The position numbers and the translations under genes were made by a program. Below are positions 33,867 through 43,063 of a DNA stretch of 64,000 nucleotides, piece by piece. Positions within the stretch are counted from its first letter, which is position 1; every line of letters begins with the position of its first letter. The stretch lies in NCBI RefSeq assembly GCF_900103545.1, contig NZ_FNHH01000017.1, positions 18,303 through 82,302 on the forward strand, in the 5' to 3' direction. The stretch is from Daejeonella rubra. Lineage in GTDB: Bacteria > Bacteroidota > Bacteroidia > Sphingobacteriales > Sphingobacteriaceae. The notes below the pieces were generated by a model. The model was given only the letters and a program-made list of their open reading frames with translations, did no database searches and was not told the origin of the DNA.

Positions 33867-34115
33867 ATGATTCTGAAAATAGCCGAAGATGTTCTGCCGA
33901 GCTGTTTTTGAGCACGGTGTTTTGGCTTAGCTTTTAGCTGACCTAAAACTGAGATTACCATGCCTAATACGCCCAGCAGAGTGAATAATCTAAGACAGAT
34001 GGTCCATTGGTACTGCCAAGGTACAGGCGCTAAACGGACCCATGGGATGCTAGGGTTTGCTCGCAACATGGTCAAAAAGTATATTGGTGCCCGGCATAGC
34101 CCAGGCATCAGTGAA
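33867..34115 (+). pseudogene. 5' end of an IS21-family element with istA fragment
   Basis: From ATG 33960 about 50 codons (VNNLRQMVHWYCQGTGAK, then MLGFARNMVKKYIGARHSPG) match the N-terminal helix-turn-helix of IS21 transposase IstA. The upstream sequence (ATTCTGAAAATAGCCGAAGA and following) looks like the IS left end. Similarity stops near 34115, where an AbiEii-like fragment is joined. The rest of istA and all of istB are missing, so this is a remnant. Confidence 0.65.
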
Positions 34116-34117
34116 GG

Positions 34118-34405
34118 GATTGGTATGATATGGAATGGTACATAAAAAAGATACCCCCGTAATCTTAATCATTTTCTGCTAAGGCCACAGATATTGGTGA
34201 CTGGAAAAAAGATACCATCAATGAAGAGGAGTTCGGGAAATTGTTGAGCGAAAGGATTGAAAGTGTAAAAATGGACTATGTCAAAGCTGATATATCTAGA
34301 TTTATAAAGGACCCGAGGGTACTTGAAATATGATCACCAAGTTATTTCCATGGCCTGAGTTTAAAACTAAAAAACAATACTTAGATAGATATAGGCTATG
34401 GATTG
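34118..34405 (+). pseudogene. degraded duplicate of an AbiEii-like C-terminal fragment
   Basis: The stretch is a diverged copy of 37668-37960: both start at GGTATGATATGGAATGGTACAT-like sequence and share the blocks GGTGACTGGAAAAAAGA, TATATCTAGATTTATAAAGG, ACCCGAG, GTACTTGAAATATG and the closing ATAGGCTATGGATTGTTGTT. This copy has stops (TAA right after WNGT, and TGA in place of the Trp codon of EIW) and frameshifts, so it is more decayed than the second copy. Confidence 0.7.
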
Positions 34406-35210
34406 TTGTTATATTCTGCCAGGTTGAATTCAATGGCCCTCGGTGATGATCCTAAAGAATAGCAGCAAGTTGACAAAATGCGGGATATCAACATCGTTGG
34501 TGCTATGAGCAACCTTGATACAATAAAAAACCGGATTTTTGAGTTGAAGGAAAAGAATTGGGTTAAAGCGGTGCGGCCGCTAAAGTATAAACAAACCGAG
34601 ACTTTAGGTGAATATTAGTTTAACCTTTAGTTAGTGAAATGTTGGAAAAGTTGAGTTCTAGGCATAAAAAAATCTTAAGCTATCTATTTTCGGTATTGGT
34701 TTTTCACCTGTGTTATGTGCTGGCTTTTAAGCGTAACTCGGATGGCGTCGAATTGCATTCGGAATTGCAAAGCGAAAAGCAGGATGAGCAGTAATGTTGA
34801 GTGGCTATACAATCTGTAGCGAAAGAATAACTTTCACAAAGAAGCCTTAAAAGCGCGTATCATTTTAAAAAATGAAGATCGTGAGTAGCGCTTGTAGCAA
34901 GCCATTTCAGTAATGGCTATCGCTCAGCAGGTTGATATTACACTTGAGCCACAATTGGCAATGGCGGGTGACAATACTATTCAAAAGAAATTGTTGAGCA
35001 ACATTTCAGTTTTACCGGTAATTACTTTTTTTTAAAGCTGTTGGATACTCTGCATCGAAGCCAAGTAGATGCCCAAATTAGCAAGCTCAAAATTAGTAAG
35101 AGTGGAGTTGGGATTCAGGAGTTTGCAGATGGTAAGCTGAATATGAGCATAACATTTAAGGGTGTTTTGAGGTAGGTATTAAATATCTATTGAGGTTAGC
35201 TTTGACTAAA
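34406..35210 (+). pseudogene. decayed coding remnants
   Basis: Short open pieces on the plus strand look like scraps of former genes: about 34470-34618 (RDINIVGAMSNLDTIKNRIF), about 34638-34793 (a start MLEKLSSRHKKILSYLFSVL with signal-peptide character) and about 34995-35176 (a tail QISKLKISKSGVGIQEFADG). None can be joined into a gene, and I cannot assign families. Confidence 0.4.
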
Positions 35211-35287
35211 ATAACCAGCTATCAAATAGCGGTACATTATCTTTTTTAAGTTGTTAGATTTGTTCGTCATCAGATATATCGCTTTCG

Positions 35288-35602
35288 TCAATAGGGAATT
35301 GTTATTGGCAAAAATATTCTTTTCTCGTAACTCTGTTTCTCGGCCTGGCTCTCCTCAGTAAAAAGATCATTTAAATCGGATTCACAAAGTTCAGAAAGCT
35401 CCCCATAGGTAATCTCAAGCTCTTTAAACCGCTTGATGTACCCATCAACAGTCTTACGGTTAATATTTAATAGGTGCACTACCTTCCGGTTGCTGAATTT
35501 CTTTAGCTTTAATGCAATCAAAGTGCGAAGTTCCATGATATCAATTCGTTGTCCTGCCCTGTATCTGCTTTTGTGTTTCAGATACAGACCATAATAAATC
35601 AT
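35288..35602 (-). pseudogene. N-terminal fragment of a second IS21-type transposase (IstA)
   Basis: The 104-residue frame carries the helix-turn-helix of Bacteroidota IstA proteins: MELRTLIALKLKKFSNRKVV preceded by RYRAGQRID, then NRKTVDGYIKRFKELEITYG. It ends after about 100 residues with no catalytic DDE domain. It differs from the plus-strand istA fragment at 33960, so at least two IS21 elements have left traces here. Confidence 0.6.
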
Positions 35603-35994
35603 AGAAAGTGGCCCGTTGACCTCCGTTTTTGGATGTCCGGAATTATGCTTTTGGCGCTATTACTTCCGTTTTATATAAAACTAATAATGGAGGCTGGCCC
35701 GATGACCAGCGAAATACAACCTTTTTTTTACCCCAGGGAAGAGTGAAATCAGTGGTCCGTAATTAATTCTAGAATACCAAAAGATTACCTAAATAAGTAT
35801 GGGAAGAGCTTATTTGTGAATACAAAATCTATCTATAAAAAGCTTTTTTTTTGATGAAGTGCTTAAAATTTGTATTTTATAAAATGAATATTTTTAATAA
35901 ACTAAGTTAAATAGTGAATAGGGCATTTTTTCTTATCTTTTGAAGTAATTTAAATACTGCCAAAACTCTGCCAGTATAATGGAGTATACCAGGT
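35603..35994. other. intergenic stretch upstream of the HxlR gene
   Basis: I see no gene and no clear terminator or repeat. A short plus-strand frame (65 codons at 35549-35746) overlaps the start of the IS21 remnant and has no family character. TTATCTTTTG at 35932-35941 is one base away from a -7 consensus, about 55 bases before the HxlR start. Confidence 0.35.
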
Positions 35995-36381
35995 ATGAAA
36001 GCAGCAGATAAAACAAGACGACTTGCAAAGGAGGTTGTTTCCGAGCCGCGCAATCAAAAGGAAGAAGTCCGTGCTTTAAAGGACACCTTGTATGTACTTG
36101 GCGGCAAATGGAGACTCCCGATCAGCAATTCCATATGTAATGGCAATCAGCGGTTCAGCGATATTGAAAGAAGTATTCCGGGAATTACAAAACGTATGTT
36201 GTCCTTTGAACTAAAGGAGATGGAAGCCAATCAGCTCGTTAAACGGACCGTTACAACCGATACACCGGTACTGATCACCTACACGGCAACGGAATACTGT
36301 TATTCGTTTGGAGACATCATCCTGCAAATGATCAAATGGGGTAAAGCGCACCGGGAACGATTGAAACAAGGCGCAAGGTAG
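35995..36381 (+). CDS. HxlR-family winged-helix regulator
   Basis: The 128-residue protein has the HxlR core: LYVLGGKWRLPISNSIC, FSDIERSIPGITKRMLSFEL and a wing ending in ITYTATEYCYSFGDII. The usual N-terminal cysteine of redox-sensing relatives is absent. It stands alone between IS21 scraps and a dead AbiE pair, so it may be a leftover of an acquired segment. Its target is unknown. Confidence 0.82.
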   Translation: MKAADKTRRLAKEVVSEPRNQKEEVRALKDTLYVLGGKWRLPISNSICNGNQRFSDIERSIPGITKRMLSFELKEMEANQLVKRTVTTDTPVLITYTATEYCYSFGDIILQMIKWGKAHRERLKQGAR

Positions 36382-36456
36382 CATCGGCGCAATGTAGCAT
36401 TAAATTACCAAATAAGATAAACGAAAATTAATCGTTTATCTTATCAAATTTTTACA

Positions 36457-37097
36457 ATGGATATCAGAGCACAACTAAGAGAACTGTCTATCCAACCACT
36501 GACTCACCAGCTCTTGGGAAATCTTTTAAAAGACTATAAACGACCAAATGACAAGATATTCTCTTTTAAATCAGATGGTCCGATCGAACGGTTCAAAAAA
36601 GGACTTTATATATCAGATAGGCTCTCGGCACCGAACGACCTGAAAGCGCACTGCTCGCCAACCATATTCTCGGACCAAGCACCTTTCAATAGAAAGTACG
36701 CTTGCACATTACGGGTTAATTCCAGAGAAGGTATTGCGTTAACTTCAATGACCACAAAAGCATCCAGAAAATTTCAGACCAGCATAAGACTATATAACTA
36801 TACCACCTGCCACCGCCTTTTTATGCATTCGGTCTTGCTACCGTAAACCTGTCTAAAGATCAGCAAGCCATAATGGCAATCCCGGAAAAGCACTATGGGA
36901 TAAAATCGCTACAACCGCAGGCACAATCTTAAGAAGCCAGTGTTCTGCACGGGATTATGTTTTTGGAAACCTGAGAATGGAGGAGGGCGATCTAGCTATG
37001 TTTGATCCGAATGAGATGTCAAGCTGGCTTGAAAATGCACCCAAAAGGGAGAGCCTTGAAATGTCAATCAAAATGATAGAAAAATATGATAAAGGAG
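36457..37097 (+). pseudogene. decayed AbiEi-type antitoxin gene
   Basis: The first 30 codons (RAQLRELSIQPLTHQLLGNL and KDYKRPNDKIF) and a later in-frame piece (ALTSMTTKASRKFQTSI) read like an AbiEi-family antitoxin with a winged-helix start. After about residue 60 the similarity jumps between frames: LATVNLSKDQQAIMAIPEK lies in another frame at about 36836, and GNLRMEEGDLAMFDPNEMSS in a third. At least three frameshifts make it non-functional. It directly precedes the broken toxin gene. Confidence 0.7.
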
Positions 37098-37948
37098 TGG
37101 CTAGAAGGTTGTCATCCCGCAAACAGGGAGGAAGCCAAAGATGCATTGAGGGAAATCATGCAGTAGCTTGCTCTTGCGGGACTTAACCGTGCAAGTTTTT
37201 TTGAGAAGGCGGCATTCTATGGCGGAACTGCCCTCAGGATATTCTACTGGCTAGATTGATTTTCGTAGGATTTGGATTTTTCGTTGCTTGCCGTTGATCG
37301 GGATTTTTCGCTGGAAAAATACCAGGAGGCCATCATTAAGGAATAAGTAGCCCTTGGTATGCAGGTATCTATTTCGGAAAAACAGAAGGCAGTGAAGAGC
37401 AGCTTCAATTCAGCCTTTATTAAATCGGAAACCATTTGGAGGGAACTTGTGTCGGAGGGTGTTATCCCACAGAACGGACTTAAGGAAGTAACTAGCATCA
37501 AGATCATGATAGAAGTCGATAAAGAGCCGCCATTGGGGCCTTCTACCGAAGAAAAGTTATTTCTCAAGCCTTTTGTTTTACGTAAAGTGCCTGTATCTTT
37601 CCGGCAAAAAGGTCGGAAAGATACAGGCACTGCTTTTTCGCAACTGGGGCAAAAGTGTAAAGGGGCGGGACTGGTATGATATGGAATGGTACATCAAAAG
37701 AATATCCTCTCAATCTCGAAAATTTCCTGTTAAGGGCAATTGATAGCGGTGACTGGAAAAAAGAGACAATCAGCGACGGGGAGTTCAGGACACTACAGAG
37801 TGAAAAGATCGAAGGTGTAAAAATCGACTTTGTCAAAGTTGATATATCTAGATTTATAAAGGACCCGAGAGTACTTGAAATATGGTCGCAAAGTTATTTC
37901 CATGACCTCAGGGCAAAACTAAAGATTAATGCATCGATAGATACATAG
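37086..37948 (+). pseudogene. decayed AbiEii-type nucleotidyltransferase toxin gene
   Basis: Starting at ATG 37086 (IKEWLEGCHPANREEAKDAL) the frame meets TAG at 37164, then continues as FFEKAAFYGGTALRIFYWLD with further stops where DRFSEDLDF would be expected. An intact piece follows at 37359 (VSISEKQKAVKSSFNSAF, then EVDKEPPLGPSTEEKLFLKP). A frameshift near 37590 leads to KGRDWYDMEWYIK in another frame, and the C-terminal part (EYPLNLENFLLRAIDSGDWK, then DPRVLEIWSQSYF) ends at 37948. The GGTALR nucleotidyltransferase signature is visible, but the gene is dead. Confidence 0.72.
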
Positions 37949-38611
37949 GCTATGGATTGTTGTTCTATTCTCAATAAAAAGCTATATCTTTAATTAACAA
38001 AATAAAAACCGTTACAAATACATTACGGGATTTCTTTGAAGGGGTGTAACTAATTGATAAACATATTGTTAGAAATGAGCGGCGTCTGTCTGTTAATCAG
38101 ATGCTCGTCAATTCTGTTTATTGTCCTATGTGAAGGTTACTATCGCATTTTACTAAGCGGTTCATTCTTGACTACTTTACAAATTTTTTCACAGTGCGAT
38201 TTGAAGTGATTTTCTTAGAATGCTTATGTCTTCACCATTGATGAAAAAATATAATAAACCGTAACAAATACGTAACGGAGCAAAATTTTGCAGTTTCAAA
38301 AATAGTCAGTAAATTGCTTCTGTAAGTCAGAAAAGCACATTTTGCCTCATAATAGGGCGGTTAGGCTAAAAGACTCATAATGCAATTTTCTAAATCCTTC
38401 CCTTTTTTTAGCTAAATCATTTCTATCATCAATTTGCCGTTATTCTGGCTTAAATGCCTGTTTTCCTTATATTTTCAATAGAGACCTGTTAATAAATTAA
38501 TTGATAATCTCTGATTCAAATTCTATGATTTAATCAAGAATTTAGACTTTTTGTCTCGCGTTTGTCTCTGTTGATACCTCCTTTCTGTTTATATTCTAAT
38601 TTACAATTCCT
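37949..38611. other. non-coding stretch containing the left end of the integrative element
   Basis: About 660 AT-rich bases without a gene. The stretch 38359-38381 closely resembles the D-arm to anticodon part of the tRNA at 49689 and is taken as the left attachment site. At 38545-38570, TTTTTGTCTCGCGTTTGTCTC resembles the GTCTCAC-rich start region of the integrase gene (49443-49480), possibly a remnant. Confidence 0.5.
38359..38381 (+). repeat. putative left attachment site of the integrative element
   Basis: The 23 bases from GGTTAG to AAGACTCATAAT match 49706-49728 inside the tRNA at 20 of 23 positions without gaps, including 12 identical bases over the anticodon region. The interval between the two sites holds the integrase and accessory genes. 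The tRNA acceptor stem is not present upstream here, so the match covers only part of the 5' half. Confidence 0.55.
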
Positions 38612-39070
38612 TCACATCATTCCCTCATCAGCAAAGCTTAAATAACCATCTTTCGTAAGAATTATATGTTCAATTATAGGTAAGTCTAAGAATTGTCCAG
38701 CACTCTTTAATTTCCTCGTAAGCTCCATATCAGCCTGACTTGGTCTGAGGTTGCCAGAAGGATGGTTGTGAATCAAAATCACCGAGGCTGCATTGCATTT
38801 AAGTGCTGAAACAAAGATCACTTTCGGATCTGCTACCGTACCAGCAGTTCCACCTACTGAGATTGGTACAATTCCTAAAACCCTGTTAGCTCTATTGAGA
38901 AGAATGATCTTAAACTCTTCAATAAACTCGATGATTTCGAAGTTCCAGTTGCTCTGAAGCACCTTATAAACGTCAGTCGATGAGGAGATCTGAGGTCTGT
39001 CAGATGCTTTTACTGTTGTTTTGTAGGTTAATTTAACCTCTGCTACTTTTACATTTTGTTTAGTTTCCAT
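38612..39070 (-). CDS. RadC-like JAB-domain protein
   Basis: The 152-residue protein contains the JAMM-type motif ILIHNHPSGNLRPSQAD, which gives the two metal histidines and the aspartate, and ends DGYLSFADEG as RadC proteins do. It lacks the N-terminal helix-hairpin-helix part of full RadC. Short versions like this are frequent on integrative elements and in antiphage islands; their activity is unknown. It is the first gene inside the left end of the element. Confidence 0.87.
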   Translation of the reverse strand: METKQNVKVAEVKLTYKTTVKASDRPQISSSTDVYKVLQSNWNFEIIEFIEEFKIILLNRANRVLGIVPISVGGTAGTVADPKVIFVSALKCNAASVILIHNHPSGNLRPSQADMELTRKLKSAGQFLDLPIIEHIILTKDGYLSFADEGMM

Positions 39071-39466
39071 AATATTTTGAATTAATTATGGAGCTCTCAT
39101 GGGCTTTGAGATTAACTAAAGCAAGGAGGAACGAAATAAATAGATTGTGAAGTGGTCTGTGGGTTTATGTCGGAAATTCCTTAAGCTGTGTTAAGATCAA
39201 AGCCTAACTTTGCTCAATCATTAATAATAAAATATGTAGTATCATCCTAACTTTTGTAATGAGCGGAGGGGGAGATTTCTTTTTAAAACGTTACTTATTA
39301 TCATACTTTAAGAAAATCTCCTCTAAGTGAGTGAGTAAAAGGAATTAAGTTAAAAAATGACTTAAATGGATTTGAGGAGTTTATTAATGATTTTATGTTT
39401 ATTCGATTAAGTTAGTTTCAAAGCTTCTCATTGCCAAGTAAACTCTAACTAAATATTTATCTTTCT
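39071..39466. other. intergenic stretch with a terminator-like hairpin
   Basis: No gene seen. The pair GGAGATTT (39271-39278) and AAATCTCC (39314-39321) can form a stem that would end minus-strand transcripts coming from the HNH gene. A relative of this hairpin lies at 41198-41250. Confidence 0.5.
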
Positions 39467-40075
39467 CTACTTCGATAAATCCTTAGCCTGTATGGGGAAC
39501 TTTGTAATCAACCATTTTAAAACTTCTAGTTGATCAATCGAAGGCGCGCGTCTTATTTGCATTAGTAGTTTCATCGCATCTGGACGATTTAGTGTTAGAT
39601 TAGAAGCCCCCTCGTTGCACACTGAACAGATAGCACGCAGATTTCTTGAATCATCTGTACCTCCCATTGATTTATCAATGGTGTGCCCGATATGTAATCG
39701 GGTTTTTCGGTTTGCATCATAAGGATGGGGTTCGCCCGCCACCGCACCGCACATTTGGCAAGTGAATCCGTTTCGGTCCAACACAAAGGCACGGGTTTCT
39801 TTTGAGATTCCTCTCGCAAATGCCGGGATTGGTTTAAGATCTACCAACATATATTCCCCTGGTTTAAGCGTACTTCGATCATTGTGGGTTACTATATTCA
39901 TACCCTCTTCATTTCTTAATTCTCGTACACGACGTCCCCATTCGCTTACACCTGCAACGTCCCTTAAAGTATTTGAATCAACTACAATACCCACATTTTC
40001 GTTCAAATAATCACGAAGTTTCGATCTCGAGCCTTGCCCTTTTGGTGTTTTTTCTCTCATATTGTTTAAATGCAC
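39467..40075 (-). CDS. HNH endonuclease, probable restriction enzyme
   Basis: The 202-residue protein has a winged-helix-like N-terminal part (DYLNENVGIVVDSNTLRDVA, SEWGRRVRELRNEEG) and a complete HNH zinc module: CQMC, LHIGHTIDKSMGG, NLRAICSVCNEG. This domain order is known in type II restriction enzymes that recognise DNA through the N-terminal part. The frame overlaps the end of the cytosine methylase gene by up to 65 bases, so restriction and modification are coupled. A start at MREK (40060) would reduce the overlap to 50 bases. Confidence 0.85.
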   Translation of the reverse strand: MHLNNMREKTPKGQGSRSKLRDYLNENVGIVVDSNTLRDVAGVSEWGRRVRELRNEEGMNIVTHNDRSTLKPGEYMLVDLKPIPAFARGISKETRAFVLDRNGFTCQMCGAVAGEPHPYDANRKTRLHIGHTIDKSMGGTDDSRNLRAICSVCNEGASNLTLNRPDAMKLLMQIRRAPSIDQLEVLKWLITKFPIQAKDLSK

Positions 40076-40994
40076 TTATGATTGAATCCCCTACCGCTTT
40101 AGCTACTGGCGGAGGAAACGCATTACCAACCTGCCTATAAGCAGGAGTTTTTTTGCCGACAAAATTCCAATTAGTTGGGAAGCCTTGAATTAGGGCTGTC
40201 ATTTTCAATGTTAAACGCGGCATACCGCTAAAATCAGATAAAGGGGGGGCATCAGCAAGTCCTTTCCCATCAATTCCCATTTCAGCCCAAGCTTGTTTCG
40301 ACCTTGTTGGACCGAGATCAGCACCTCCATGTTTTTTTGAACCACCGACCAAAGTAGGTGCAATACCATTGGCTTTTTCAACCCAATCCGTGGAATCCCA
40401 ACCCAAAGAACTGATTTCCCTGTTCAATAATTGCCCGACGGATGGACGATCTAACCCATTCTTTTCAGGCCATTTAAAATATTCAAAATATTGGTGCTTT
40501 AAAGCCACTAGTATGGCCCTGGGCCTTAATTGAGACACTCCGTAATCAGATGAATTGATTAGTTTCCAAGAACATTTATAGCCTAACCGTTCAAGTTCAC
40601 TTATTATTTGATTTCTATAATCCTCAAATTTTAAAGAGAGTATTCCTTTTACATTTTCCAGCATCACAGCCTTAGGAGAGCACTCTTTAACTAGTCTCAA
40701 TGCTTCTGGGAATAAGTCACGTTCATCATCTTTACCTAACTGCTTCCCAGCTATTGAAAAAGGAGGACAGGGAACACCGCCTGCCAATAGGTCTATATCT
40801 TTATAGTTAATCGCAGTATAATCTCTAACGTCTAGTTGAGTTACATTCCATTCGGGTCGATTCAATTTTAAAGTTTGACAGGCAAGTGGTTCAATTTCAA
40901 CCAATTCAATATGGTGAAAACCCGCTTGTTCAAGTCCGATTGCTTGTCCCCCTGCTCCAGCACATATTTCAATTGAGGTATATTTCTTCGACAT
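40011..40994 (-). CDS. DNA (cytosine-5-)-methyltransferase
   Basis: The 327-residue protein has the ordered motifs of C5 methylases: I (EICAGAGGQAIGLEQAGF), IV with the catalytic cysteine (GGVPCPPFSIAGKQ), VI (MLENVKG), VIII (YGVSQLRPRAILVAL) and X (QVGNAFPPPVAKAVG). The variable target recognition part lies around residues 190-260. It would protect host DNA from the overlapping HNH nuclease. No Vsr repair gene is present. Confidence 0.94.
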   Translation of the reverse strand: MSKKYTSIEICAGAGGQAIGLEQAGFHHIELVEIEPLACQTLKLNRPEWNVTQLDVRDYTAINYKDIDLLAGGVPCPPFSIAGKQLGKDDERDLFPEALRLVKECSPKAVMLENVKGILSLKFEDYRNQIISELERLGYKCSWKLINSSDYGVSQLRPRAILVALKHQYFEYFKWPEKNGLDRPSVGQLLNREISSLGWDSTDWVEKANGIAPTLVGGSKKHGGADLGPTRSKQAWAEMGIDGKGLADAPPLSDFSGMPRLTLKMTALIQGFPTNWNFVGKKTPAYRQVGNAFPPPVAKAVGDSIISAFKQYERKNTKRARLEIETS

Positions 40995-41197
40995 GTGTGC
41001 AAATATAATTTCTTTTTGTAGATGCTAAAATCCAAACGGGTATTCACCTTGCTAATCGTATATTAAAAGAAGCCAGCGACATCAATAGCGAGCCGCTCCT
41101 GCGAGTTGAGAGTAGGAGAGAGCTACGGTAGAATGAAAGAAACGAATGCCGGTTGCGATCTATGTGGAAGTGCAAGTTTTTTGAAGATTAGTAAGAA

Positions 41198-41250
41198 GGG
41201 AGAATTCTTTTTAAAACTTTACTCTTACGACAACCGACAAAAAATCTCCC
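41198..41250 (-). terminator. terminator-like hairpin, relative of the one at 39271
   Basis: GGGAGA (41198-41203) pairs with TCTCCC (41245-41250), with TTTTTAAAAC in the loop as in the 39271-39321 hairpin. It follows the 308-residue gene on the minus strand. The two hairpins share about 20 bases on the left arm, which suggests they were duplicated within the element. Confidence 0.5.
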
Positions 41251-41293
41251 TATTATTACCCTAAATAGTTTCAATTATATATGGGAAATTAAG

Positions 41294-42220
41294 CTATTCC
41301 TTGTACCATCCCCAATCATGAAACGCAGATCTATAATGCAAATTTAAATATTGAACTTCCTCAAGTGGGTCTTTTCGATTAATTCGGACTTCTATCTGCT
41401 TATCAAATTCCATTGACATGTGCGCGTAATTTATGTTGACTTCAAGCATTATCCTTTGAAGTTGTGAATAGATTACAATAGTTTCATGAAATATATCAAC
41501 CCATTCATCAAAAGAGATATTTCTCAAAGGGTGGGCTGCATCACCTTCTATCTTATTATTTAGATTTATGTTTCTTCCTAATATGGAATATTGGGAATGG
41601 GCTATTGAATTTCTGATTTGAGTTTTATAAGTTCTTTTGAATGAATCATATAATTTTGGAATAATATGCTTTATCCTATCTCTAGTTTTTATACGAATGA
41701 TGTTCTCGCGAGTTCCTGTACCTTCTGCAGATCTATTTGTTTCCTTAATTTTAAAATGCCAATTATAGGGTTCTCCATTTAGAAGTGTAACTATCTCATA
41801 GAGTTGCTTAATAAAGTTGTCAGATTCCCAAATCTTTATGTATATCAACATTTCAATCTGGATTGAAATGGATTCTTCAAATTGCAACTTATTTATCTCA
41901 TCCTTCCTTTCCTTACTGTATATCTGTTTTTGGAGATATTCTTCATAAGGAGTAGTGCTGAGGTTTTGCTTGATGTATTCACCAATAAAATCATGATGCG
42001 TATGAGCTGAATGTCCTTCATGGTTTGGGCCAATCACATAAGGGCTTAGTTTCTCAGGAATATTATCCCAAGTAAGGACTTTTGGGTTGAAAAAAGCATT
42101 TTTATGAACTAGTAACAAATCTCCTGGATGTGTTTGATTCTTCCCTGCAAGCCCATGTAGCGTGTCAAACAGTTTACTTAATTCTTGCGTTTTTTTATCG
42201 AGAATATCTTTAAACAACAT
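41294..42220 (-). CDS. unknown protein with a HEPN-like RNSIAH motif
   Basis: I do not recognise the family of this 308-residue protein. It is mostly helical and hydrophilic, without signal or membrane segments. TYKTQIRNSIAHSQYSI near residue 210 contains R-x4-H (RNSIAH), the signature of HEPN ribonucleases, which are common in toxin-antitoxin and antiphage systems. Histidine-rich GPNHEGHSAHTHHDFIG lies near residue 65-80. Its position behind a restriction-modification pair on a mobile element supports a defence role, which is inference. Expression would run from the structured region upstream. Confidence 0.6.
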   Translation of the reverse strand: MLFKDILDKKTQELSKLFDTLHGLAGKNQTHPGDLLLVHKNAFFNPKVLTWDNIPEKLSPYVIGPNHEGHSAHTHHDFIGEYIKQNLSTTPYEEYLQKQIYSKERKDEINKLQFEESISIQIEMLIYIKIWESDNFIKQLYEIVTLLNGEPYNWHFKIKETNRSAEGTGTRENIIRIKTRDRIKHIIPKLYDSFKRTYKTQIRNSIAHSQYSILGRNINLNNKIEGDAAHPLRNISFDEWVDIFHETIVIYSQLQRIMLEVNINYAHMSMEFDKQIEVRINRKDPLEEVQYLNLHYRSAFHDWGWYKE

Positions 42221-42237
42221 TCACTAAATATAATAAC

Positions 42238-42840
42238 TTAAAGAACACATCCAAATAGGTCTACCTTTAGCGAACCAACCATGCGAATGGAAGGCGGGTC
42301 CCAGGAGTAAAGCTTGCAAAGCGATTCTGGGATATGTTCTTCACACAAGTGCTGGCGTTGCTTTTGATTAAAGAGGTTGTGTTTGGGGATCTCAAAAGCC
42401 ATGAAAGCACGTAGCCCAACTGACCGCATGGTGAGCCACACTAGAGAAGCGAGGAGATTTTATAGGATATTAGCGTAGCAATCCTATAAAAGATTTAGGA
42501 GCTTCTACGCAGCAACTTTTTTGCTGAGGCATGAAGAATGACAGATTGCAAGTGTGTTGGGTTTATCCTGGGTGACTAACCCAAGATAAAAGTGTGGGGT
42601 GCATAGTGAAGTTAATTGCCGTGAAACGCTATTAACGAACGTGATCTGGCGATATTCATGCTAGCAATAACCGTTGCGGAGTGCCATATTTCCTGCTTTT
42701 GGCTTGTGTGATGGGCAAATAGCACTACCAGAACTGGAAAGCACTGAAATTGATTTACCGAACCAGCGAAGACCAAACCATCCCTTTTCTTGCTCTAAGC
42801 CACTAAAGTGAGGAAAGGGATGAGTTTGGGATTGCACTTA
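42238..42840. other. hairpin-rich non-coding region, candidate structured RNA
   Basis: About 600 bases with no convincing gene (a 67-codon minus frame at 42238-42441 has no protein character). GC content is higher than in neighbouring genes and inverted repeats are dense: TCCCAG/CTGGGA (42299-42332), TTTATAGGAT/ATCCTATAAA (42459-42490), TGGGTT/AACCCA (42558-42583) and CATCCCTTTTC/GAGGAAAGGGATG (42778-42822). The last is a long stem with a 20-base loop. Strand of transcription and family are unknown. Confidence 0.45.
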
Positions 42841-42875
42841 TTATCGCATTTCATTTTCTGGAAGCAAGTCTCCAT

Positions 42876-43061
42876 CTAATTGTCTTCTATGATTCCGGTT
42901 TTGATTAAGAAGAGAACCATCGCAAGGTTAATTAGACTGCTGATAACCGCACCAACAACCAAAAACTTCACTAGATCATAAAAGGACTCGTGAGGCATAA
43001 ATTGCCATGTGATAACCGCTCCAACTATGATAGCTATTATCCAGCATATATATTCATACAT
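42876..43061 (-). CDS. small two-helix membrane protein
   Basis: A 61-residue frame with two hydrophobic helices (about 5-20 and 31-54) separated by a short polar loop FMPHESFYDL. It ends GIIEDN. It starts two bases after the stop of the signal-peptide protein upstream, so the two are probably co-transcribed. No family recognised. Confidence 0.6.
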   Translation of the reverse strand: MYEYICWIIAIIVGAVITWQFMPHESFYDLVKFLVVGAVISSLINLAMVLFLIKTGIIEDN

Positions 43062-43063
43062 CG

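Noticed and set aside
36001..36381. HxlR gene as regulator of the sphingolipid operon
   Set aside because: It is 3.5 kb away, beyond IS remnants; the divergent AraC gene is the closer candidate, and even that is only positional.
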